64,000 nt of DNA from Gallionella sp. (GTDB taxonomy: Bacteria > Pseudomonadota > Gammaproteobacteria > Burkholderiales > Gallionellaceae): assembly GCA_028710565.1 (NCBI GenBank), contig JAQTTV010000014.1, positions 1 through 64,000 of the forward strand, written 5' to 3'. Below are positions 7,920-14,596 of this stretch, piece after piece (within the stretch, counting starts at the first letter, position 1; each line of letters opens with the position of its first letter). Below the pieces are notes generated by a model. The model ran no database searches and had not been told where the DNA came from. It saw only the letters and a program-made list of their open reading frames with translations. The position numbers and the translations under genes are program-made.

Positions 7920-10900
7920 TGCTTGATAAACTGGTTGAATTCTCTCTGTCACAACGATTGCTGGTGATCGTGGTGATGCTGATGGTGATCGGCGCGGGCG
8001 TGATTGCCTATCGCGATTTGCCGATTGATGCTTTTCCCGATGTATCTTCTACTCAAGTGAAGTTGATTATGAAAGCCCCAGGGATGACCCCTGAGGAAGT
8101 GGAAATGCGCATCGTCACGCCCATTGAATTGGAGATGCTGGGCATACCCAATCAGCGCGTGATGCGTTCTATTTCCAAATACGCCATTGCTGACATTACC
8201 CTTGATTTTAATGATGGCACGGATATTTATTGGGCGCGACAGCAAGTGGCAGAGCGGTTAAACACGGCGTTGCGGGATATGCCCGCAGGCATTTCAGGCG
8301 GCTTGGCACCGATTACCACCCCGCTGGGCGAAATGTTTATGTTCACCGTGGAAGGGGAAGGTGTTTCACTAGAGCAACGCCGCACGGTCTTGGATTGGGT
8401 GATACGTCCTGCTTTGCGCTCCTTACCTGGGGTGGCAGATGTCAATGCTTTAGGCGGCTTGGCGCGGAGCTTTGAAATTGTACCCGACCATACGGCATTG
8501 GCGGCACGCTCGATTTCTTTTGCCATGTTGCAACAGGCCGTACAGACCAATAATCGCAATGATGGTGCAGGGCGTATTAACGACGGTGACGAAACGTTGT
8601 TGGTGCGGGCAGAAGGTAGTATCAAAACCTTACAAGATGTCCGAAACATCGTCGTCACTAGCCCCAATGGCAATCCCATACGGGTTAGTGATGTGGCAGA
8701 AGTGCGTATTGGCAGTTTGACGCGCTACGGTGTCGTCACCAAGAACGGTGAAGGTGAAGCGGTAGAAGGGCTGGTGCTGGGGCTGCGCGGTGCAAATGCG
8801 CAAAAAGTGGTGGATGGCGTGCAAGCGAAGTTAAAGGAGATTGCACCCTTACTGCCGCAAGGGATCACTACCAAGGTGTTTTATGATCGAGGGAGTTTGG
8901 TAGAGCGCGCCATTGGCACCGTTTCTAAGGCATTAGGCGAAGCCATTCTATTTGTGGTTGTGCTGCTGGTGCTGTTTTTAGGTAATTGGCGGGCGGCGGT
9001 TGTGGTCGCCATGACCTTGCCTTTAGCGGTGCTGATTACTTTTATTATGATGAATCAATTCGGCATGTCGGCGAACTTGATGAGTTTAGGCGGTTTGGCG
9101 ATTGCGATTGGGATGTTGGTCGATGGAGCAGTGGTGGTGGTCGAAAATATCATCAATCATCTGGCGCATAAACGTCCGCATATTCCCCATTTACATCTGA
9201 TTTATCGCGCGGTCAAAGAAGTCATCGTGCCTGTTTCTGCGGGGGTGGTGATTATCATCATCGTCTTCTTGCCGTTGATGACCTTGCAAGGATTAGAAGG
9301 CAAGTTGTTTATTCCTGTGGCATTAACCATCGTGTTTGCGTTGGCGGCTTCTTTGCTGTTGTCGCTCACCGTTGTGCCCATGATGTCTTCTTTCCTGCTA
9401 AAAACTGCCAGCCATGAAGAGCCTTGGTTAGTGCGCAAGTCGTTAAAGTATTACGAACCCTTGTTGAAACGCGCGTTGGAAAAAGAACGCTGGGTGATTG
9501 GTATCGCGCTGGTGATGTTGCTCATTACAGGCGGGATTTACACGCTAATCGGCAAAACCTTTATGCCTGAAATGGATGAAGGCGATCTGATTATGCAGGT
9601 CTCTAAACTACCTTCGGTTAACTTGGCGCAGACCGCCGAAATTGATACCAAAATTCAACAAGCTATCCTCAAAGGCGTACCCGACATTAAAGGCATCGTG
9701 GCGCGGGCGGGGGCGGATGAGCTGGGCTTGGATCCTATGGGATTAAATGAAACGGACACTTTTTTGGTATTAAAACCGCAGCACGAATGGGTGAGCAAGG
9801 ATAAAACCGCGCTAGTCGATCAAGTTCGTAAAGTGATGGATGATTTTCCGAGCGTGGAATATAGCTTTACGCAACCGATTGCGATGCGGGTATCGGAAAT
9901 GCTGACGGGTGCGAGAGGAGATATTGCCATTAAAATTTTTGGTACCAATCTCAATACACTGAATGACACCGCCGAAAAAATGGTGACGCTGTTGGAAGGG
10001 ATCAAAGGCAGCGAAGATGTGTTCACGGTCAAAAATAGTGGCGTGCAATACTTCCGCGTGGTCATAGACCGCTTGGCGGCAGGGCGACTGGGGTTGACAG
10101 TGGATGACATCAGTAACACCTTGCGCAGTCAAATTGAAGGTCAGCAAGTCGGCTTAGTGATTGAAGACGGACGACGTACCCCGCTGATTATGCGCGGTGA
10201 AGCGGATGTGCAACATTCCCCCGCTTTATTTGCTGCATTGACTTTGCCTTTGGCGAATGGGCAAAACGTGCCTTTGTCGGCCGTTGCCAAATTAGAACGG
10301 GTGGATGGCCCAGTCAAAGTGGATAGAGAAAACGGTCAGCGCATGGTGGTGGTGCAAAGCAATGTACGCGATCGCGATCTGGTTGGTTTTGTAGAAGAGG
10401 CCAAAGCAGCCGTGGCGAACAAGAGCAAATTTACCTTACCTGCGGGATACAGACTGACGTGGGGAGGTCAATTTGAAAATCAACAACGTGCCGCTGCGCG
10501 CTTAGCGGTGGTGGTACCCGTTGCCATTGGGATGATTTTCTTGCTGCTGTTCGCCACCTTTGGTTCCATACGCCAAGCGGCTTTGGTATTGACCAATATC
10601 CCTTTTGCCTTGATTGGCGGGGTAATTGCCTTGTGGATCAGTGGGGAATATATGTCCGTGCCTGCCTCGGTGGGATTTATCGCCTTGCTGGGGATTGCAG
10701 TGCTCAATGGGGTAGTGATGGTGTCCTACTTTAACCAGCTTTATGCCGAGGGTATGCACATCACCCAAGTGGTGTTTGAAGGCGCAAAACGGCGATTACG
10801 CCCCGTGCAAATGACCGCCAGTATCACCGCGTGGGGCTTAATTCCCGTGTTATTTGCTACAGGACCTGGCTCAGAAATTCAACGTCCTTTAGCCATTGTG

Positions 10901-10999
10901 GTGATCGGTGGGCTAATGAGTTCGACCTTGCTCACCTTGTTTGTGCTGCCCATTTTGTATCGACGCTTCGGTATTCAACCCGTAAAGGAAGTTAAATGA
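7916..10999 (+). CDS. heavy-metal RND efflux pump, inner-membrane subunit (CusA/CzcA family)
   Basis: This 1027-residue proton-driven HME-RND transporter has the FSLSQRLLVIVVMLMVIGAG first helix, the large periplasmic loops after TM1 and TM7, and the paired six-helix bundles. TM4 reads GGLAIAIGMLVDGAVVVVEN: it keeps one Asp and one Glu but lacks the first Asp of the CzcA-type DFGIIVDGA motif. It also differs from the CusA-type sequence. By this motif it falls outside the classical Co/Zn/Cd and Cu/Ag groups, so the metal is uncertain. ATG at 7916 overlaps the adaptor stop (ATGATG), which indicates translational coupling; 7919 is an equally possible start. Confidence 0.94.
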   Translation: MMLDKLVEFSLSQRLLVIVVMLMVIGAGVIAYRDLPIDAFPDVSSTQVKLIMKAPGMTPEEVEMRIVTPIELEMLGIPNQRVMRSISKYAIADITLDFNDGTDIYWARQQVAERLNTALRDMPAGISGGLAPITTPLGEMFMFTVEGEGVSLEQRRTVLDWVIRPALRSLPGVADVNALGGLARSFEIVPDHTALAARSISFAMLQQAVQTNNRNDGAGRINDGDETLLVRAEGSIKTLQDVRNIVVTSPNGNPIRVSDVAEVRIGSLTRYGVVTKNGEGEAVEGLVLGLRGANAQKVVDGVQAKLKEIAPLLPQGITTKVFYDRGSLVERAIGTVSKALGEAILFVVVLLVLFLGNWRAAVVVAMTLPLAVLITFIMMNQFGMSANLMSLGGLAIAIGMLVDGAVVVVENIINHLAHKRPHIPHLHLIYRAVKEVIVPVSAGVVIIIIVFLPLMTLQGLEGKLFIPVALTIVFALAASLLLSLTVVPMMSSFLLKTASHEEPWLVRKSLKYYEPLLKRALEKERWVIGIALVMLLITGGIYTLIGKTFMPEMDEGDLIMQVSKLPSVNLAQTAEIDTKIQQAILKGVPDIKGIVARAGADELGLDPMGLNETDTFLVLKPQHEWVSKDKTALVDQVRKVMDDFPSVEYSFTQPIAMRVSEMLTGARGDIAIKIFGTNLNTLNDTAEKMVTLLEGIKGSEDVFTVKNSGVQYFRVVIDRLAAGRLGLTVDDISNTLRSQIEGQQVGLVIEDGRRTPLIMRGEADVQHSPALFAALTLPLANGQNVPLSAVAKLERVDGPVKVDRENGQRMVVVQSNVRDRDLVGFVEEAKAAVANKSKFTLPAGYRLTWGGQFENQQRAAARLAVVVPVAIGMIFLLLFATFGSIRQAALVLTNIPFALIGGVIALWISGEYMSVPASVGFIALLGIAVLNGVVMVSYFNQLYAEGMHITQVVFEGAKRRLRPVQMTASITAWGLIPVLFATGPGSEIQRPLAIVVIGGLMSSTLLTLFVLPILYRRFGIQPVKEVK

Positions 11000-11319
11000 A
11001 AGCCTTGAATTGTTGTGTACATATTGTTTGTCACCGTTCGTTAACCGAACGATTGGTGGATCGCTTGCTGGAGCATCCTGAATGGGCGCATGGCTTTACC
11101 ATGACGCAGGTTGAGGGAGCGAGTCAGGGTGAAAAATTGCCCAGCATGATGGAGCAAGTACGGGGACGTTCGCAACGCGTCCAGATTGTGGCGGTCATGA
11201 ATTTGGATGATGCGCATGCCTTAATTGTGATGCTAAAAGAGAAGGAAGCGAGTCCGCATATTACCTATTGGATTACCCCTGTGCTGGAATTTGGCAGATT
11301 TCGTGAGGAGCAAGTATGA
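10996..11319 (+). CDS. DUF3240 family protein of metal RND operons (PII-like)
   Basis: A 107-residue protein with the DUF3240 pattern: an N-terminal beta strand (NCCVHIVCHRSLTERLVDRLL), a helix, 'FTMTQVEGASQGEKL' and a C-terminal strand region 'ITYWITPVLEFGRF'. The family is thought to adopt a PII-like ferredoxin fold and occurs almost only in RND heavy-metal efflux operons. Cys-Cys at residues 6-7 and several His could contact metal (inference). ATG overlaps the pump's stop by 4 bases and its own stop overlaps the next start, so all four genes are translationally linked. Confidence 0.8.
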   Translation: MKALNCCVHIVCHRSLTERLVDRLLEHPEWAHGFTMTQVEGASQGEKLPSMMEQVRGRSQRVQIVAVMNLDDAHALIVMLKEKEASPHITYWITPVLEFGRFREEQV

Positions 11320-12581
11320 AAACCACGCCTTTCAAAATGCGCAGCATCCCGTCTGTACTGTTGCTGCTAAGCCTTACCCTGCCTTTACAGCATAGTTTTG
11401 CTGCGGACGATTTGCCTCAGCCGCGACAAGTTGAAGACGCATTAAGCAATCATTTGCTGGTGTTAAATGCCGCCAGTCTGTTGAAACAAGAGTTGGCGAA
11501 TCAACACAAGTGGAATAGTGGTTCGCATGAATTTCTGCTCAATATGGGTACGGGACAACGCACAGTCGGCGTACCACGCGAGAATCTACGCGAGTGGTAT
11601 GTGGATGTACAACGCCCTGTGCGGATCTTTGATAAAGCAGAAATAGACCAAGAAATAGGCCGTATCAGTGTCGCCAAGGCAAATTTTGCGTTGGATGATG
11701 CCCAGCATGAAGCGGCGAGAGTGTTGTTACGTATGTGGTTTGTGGTGCAACGTGAACAGGCTACTGCGCAACTGTGGCAGCAGCAAGTGAACATCCTAAA
11801 TCAACAAGTGGCGATGACCGAAAAGCGCGTGCAACGTGGCGACGCACCTAAACTGGAGTTGAATCAGATGAATGCGGCGGTGGCTCAAGCCAATGTGTCT
11901 TGGCAACAAGCGCAGATGCGGGTGCAATTAGCTGAAAATGATGTACGGCGGCAATTTGCAGGCATACAGTTTCCCGATACCATCCAACCCGCCACGCCTT
12001 TGCCGATCACGCAAAACTTTGCATTTTGGAAAGATAAGATATTTAACCATAACAAGGAGTTGGCAATCGTGCATGCGGAAACGCAGTTGCAAGAACTCTT
12101 AGCACAGCGCAGTCGGGCGGATGTTGTGCCTGACCCCACGGTCGGGGTGCGTGTGGCAAGCGATATGGGCGGCAATGAAAAAGTGCTAAGTATGTATGTC
12201 AGTGTTCCTTTATCGTTTGGTCTGCGCAGTGCAACTGCCGATGCCATGGCACAACAAGCGGTGATGGCAGCGAATCAGGAATCCTTTGTGCAACGTCGTT
12301 TGGAGGCGGATGTGTATGCCGCCCACACGCAAGCGGTACGCACTTTCAGCACTTGGCAACAAGCGCGCTCAGCCGCCACCGAGATCCGCAACAACGCCGA
12401 ATTAGTGACCAAAGCGTATAACGTGGGCGAAAGCAGTTTATCCGACAGCCTGACCGCGAGACGCATCGCTTTGGAATCCACTTTGGTAGAGTACACGACC
12501 CAACTAGATGCCAATGAAGCTCGCTATCGACTCTTAATCGACACGCATCAATTGTGGTTGAAAGAGGAAGACGCTGATTAA
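11316..12581 (+). CDS. outer-membrane efflux channel of the TolC/CzcC family
   Basis: This 421-residue protein has a signal peptide ending near SFAAD and two repeats of the alpha-helical OEP domain rich in Gln, Ala and Leu (for example QHEAARVLLRMWFVVQREQA). It forms the outer-membrane exit duct for the preceding pump. No lipidation Cys is seen at the signal-peptide end. The last three codons and stop, GAC-GCT-GAT-TAA, coincide with a half-arm of the family-A repeat (GCTGATTAAAT), so the repeat seems to supply the stop codon. The gene converges with the permease gene 48 bases away. Confidence 0.9.
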   Translation: MKTTPFKMRSIPSVLLLLSLTLPLQHSFAADDLPQPRQVEDALSNHLLVLNAASLLKQELANQHKWNSGSHEFLLNMGTGQRTVGVPRENLREWYVDVQRPVRIFDKAEIDQEIGRISVAKANFALDDAQHEAARVLLRMWFVVQREQATAQLWQQQVNILNQQVAMTEKRVQRGDAPKLELNQMNAAVAQANVSWQQAQMRVQLAENDVRRQFAGIQFPDTIQPATPLPITQNFAFWKDKIFNHNKELAIVHAETQLQELLAQRSRADVVPDPTVGVRVASDMGGNEKVLSMYVSVPLSFGLRSATADAMAQQAVMAANQESFVQRRLEADVYAAHTQAVRTFSTWQQARSAATEIRNNAELVTKAYNVGESSLSDSLTARRIALESTLVEYTTQLDANEARYRLLIDTHQLWLKEEDAD

Positions 12582-12629
12582 ATACAATGACTAACGACCA
12601 GCAGCTAGCGACTCAATACACGTAACACC

Positions 12630-13838
12630 TTACCTACCCGCTAATGCGCGCACGGGATCTAACCGTGCTGCGCTTTTCGCTGGCCAAACACTGAATAAAA
12701 TCCCTGTGCCGAGTGACGTACCCAGTGCGGCGAAGATTGCCCACCACGGGGCTGAGATGGGCAGGGAAGGGTAGATTTGCCCAATGATGAGGATCCCGAT
12801 TTGCCCGATGATTAAGCCCATCACGCTGCCGATGCTAGACAGCAAAATCGCTTCTGCGAAGAATAAATTGCGGATTTGGCTGGCGGGCGAACCCAGTGCT
12901 TTGAGCAAGCCGATTTCTTTCACCCGTTGTGACACGGCAATCAGCATTACATTCATAATCAAAATCCCAGCTACGGCGAGGCTGATGGCGGCAATACCCC
13001 CGACCGCCAAAGTCAGCGCGCGCAAGATACGATCAAATGTGACGAGTACCGCATCTTGAGTAATCACGGTCACGTCGCGTTCGCCGTTATGCCGTTCGAC
13101 CAAGATCGCTTCCGCCTCGCGCTTGGCGGGCAGCACCGCATCGCGACTTTTGGCTTCAATCAAAATCCGCAATAATCCGCTGGTGTTAAACAAAATATGT
13201 GCAGAAGCCACGGGGATAATGACGATCTCGTCGGTGTTAAAGCCCATAGACTCACCTTGACTAGACATCACACCTACCACGCGATAGCGGCGGTCGCCCA
13301 ATCTCACCGAAGCCCCGACGGCGGGTTGTGCGCCAAACAATTCGCGTTTTATTTTCGCCCCTAACACGCACACCGACTCGCTGCCGTGTATATCCCCCGC
13401 TGGCAAAAACCGTCCTTGACCCAAGCTCATTTGCCGCACGTCCAACAATTCCGCTGTTGAACCTAGCACAATGACTTCGCGGTTGCGCGAACCTTGCGAA
13501 ATCTCCGATGAACCAATAGTGAGCGGTGCAATGCGGTGTATATGACGGCTGCGCAACAAGGCTTGCGCATCGTCCAAGCTCAGTTCACGCGGAATTTGCC
13601 CCAGCAACATGCCAGGCCCGATGCCTGCTGTTTCGCTACGCCCAGGAAACACAATCACCAAATTTGTGCCCAAGGATGAAAACTGATTGATGACATACCG
13701 CCGCGCCCCATCCCCCAAACCCGTCAAAATCACCACCGAAGCCACGCCGATGGACATCGCCAGAATCATCAGCAAAGTGCGCGCCCGACTCCCACGTAAG
13801 CTGGTGAGGGCAAAATTAAGAATGTCGAGGAGTTTCAT
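12630..13838 (-). CDS. ABC transporter permease, MacB/FtsX type
   Basis: A 402-residue protein with an N-terminal membrane helix (LLMILAMSIGVASVVILTGLG), a roughly 230-residue MacB-type periplasmic core domain (about 50-270), and three C-terminal helices of the FtsX domain. The conserved cytoplasmic loop 'VSQRVKEIGLLKALGSPASQI' is present. Such permeases act with a cytoplasmic ATPase, often in lipoprotein, peptide or drug export. No ATPase or MacA-like adaptor lies next to it; upstream there is only a 54-codon ORF whose stop overlaps the start (ATGA). It could rely on an ATPase encoded elsewhere, or the operon may have been rearranged by repeats. Confidence 0.9.
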   Translation of the reverse strand: MKLLDILNFALTSLRGSRARTLLMILAMSIGVASVVILTGLGDGARRYVINQFSSLGTNLVIVFPGRSETAGIGPGMLLGQIPRELSLDDAQALLRSRHIHRIAPLTIGSSEISQGSRNREVIVLGSTAELLDVRQMSLGQGRFLPAGDIHGSESVCVLGAKIKRELFGAQPAVGASVRLGDRRYRVVGVMSSQGESMGFNTDEIVIIPVASAHILFNTSGLLRILIEAKSRDAVLPAKREAEAILVERHNGERDVTVITQDAVLVTFDRILRALTLAVGGIAAISLAVAGILIMNVMLIAVSQRVKEIGLLKALGSPASQIRNLFFAEAILLSSIGSVMGLIIGQIGILIIGQIYPSLPISAPWWAIFAALGTSLGTGILFSVWPAKSAARLDPVRALAGR

Positions 13839-13999
13839 AGCGGTAGTTTGACGGAATCAATCAAACATAAAATCTGCGCCTTTACGCTTGACATCTTCTG
13901 TACTGCATCCCAAACGGCTAGTTGATAACCTTGCTGCACGGGTAGCTCAGCACAAGTGGACATACTGAGACATCCTATTCTTTTCTGCGTAAGTTGCAT
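13835..13999 (-). CDS. small ORF coupled to the MacB-type permease
   Basis: A 54-codon frame begins with ATG at 13999 and ends with a TGA that shares the ATGA overlap with the permease start. The peptide starts MQLTQKRIGCLSMSTCAE and has three Cys and a mildly hydrophobic C-terminus. No family is recognised and the ribosome site is weak (GGTAGAGC). The exact overlap with the permease is the only argument that it is translated. It could be the remnant of a larger upstream gene. Confidence 0.3.
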   Translation of the reverse strand: MQLTQKRIGCLSMSTCAELPVQQGYQLAVWDAVQKMSSVKAQILCLIDSVKLPL

Positions 14000-14120
14000 G
14001 ATGCTCTACCTTGGTAATGAAGGATTATTTGTAAAAAATGCTTGTAGTCTTCCCTCGTCACAGGAATGACGAAATCGAAACCAATCAACCGTTGCTTAGG
14101 GAACGTGGATTCAAACTAGC

Positions 14121-14223
14121 GTTCGCCCTGAGCCTGTCGAAGGGCTTTTTGCAAGCGACTGATTGCTCAATCACGCATCCGCCCATGGTTCGACAAGCTC
14201 ACCACGAGCGGATTAAATCAGTG
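14121..14223. repeat. palindromic dispersed repeat, family A (copy 3)
   Basis: It starts with GTTCGCCCTGAGCCTGTCGA and ends with GGTTCGACAAGCTCACCACG followed by AGCGGATTAAATCAGTG. The outer left end is missing. It lies just downstream of the small helical protein gene, on its 3' side. Confidence 0.75.
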
Positions 14224-14228
14224 CCACC

Positions 14229-14594
14229 TTAACTAATTTGCACCGTATTGCCCTGACCGCTGACTTGCGCGACTTTGTTGTGGTCGCCTTGAATGTTCAG
14301 ACTGGCGGCGGAAGGCAACCAGTTATGCAGGGCTTGCGCCAGTTCGGGGTCGGCGGCGAGGGCTTTGCCGAGTTGCTTGCGCAGGGCGGCTTGATTGTCG
14401 GCATCAGCGGGTTGCTGGCTCAGGTCGGTCAAGGCTTCTTGCGCGCCGTCGTGGCGCAAGCGTTTTTTGAGTTGCTCAAACAAACTGCCCGCCGTGGATT
14501 CACCCAACTTTTCCACGCCTTTTTCCACTGCCTTTTGCAACAAAGGCACTAATGCTGCCACGGTGGTGGCAGCTAAACTGACTGGATCAAACAT
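14229..14594 (-). CDS. small helical protein with C-terminal amyloid-like signalling motif (predicted Bell-type effector)
   Basis: A 121-residue protein from ATG 14594. Residues 1-94 are predicted helical and end in a 'DADNQAALRKQLGKAL..DPELAQAL' stretch, as in small proteins encoded next to bacterial NLR-like NTPases. Residues 98-118 carry two G-x-x-N units ten residues apart: IQGDHNKVAQVSGQGNTVQI. The partner STAND protein has the same spacing at its N-terminus. Bacterial NLR/Bell pairs (BASS motifs) are known to use such sequences for prion-like activation of a membrane-active Bell domain. Assignment to that class is inference from architecture. The start has AGGAG five bases upstream inside the last codons of the NTPase gene (TAATG overlap with the 14597 ATG). 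Confidence 0.72.
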   Translation of the reverse strand: MFDPVSLAATTVAALVPLLQKAVEKGVEKLGESTAGSLFEQLKKRLRHDGAQEALTDLSQQPADADNQAALRKQLGKALAADPELAQALHNWLPSAASLNIQGDHNKVAQVSGQGNTVQIS

Positions 14595-14596
14595 CA

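Noticed and set aside
8227..8679. Long minus-strand frame opposite the RND pump gene
   Set aside because: It lies wholly antisense to a gene with clear family motifs, and its translation shows no domain; it is a shadow.
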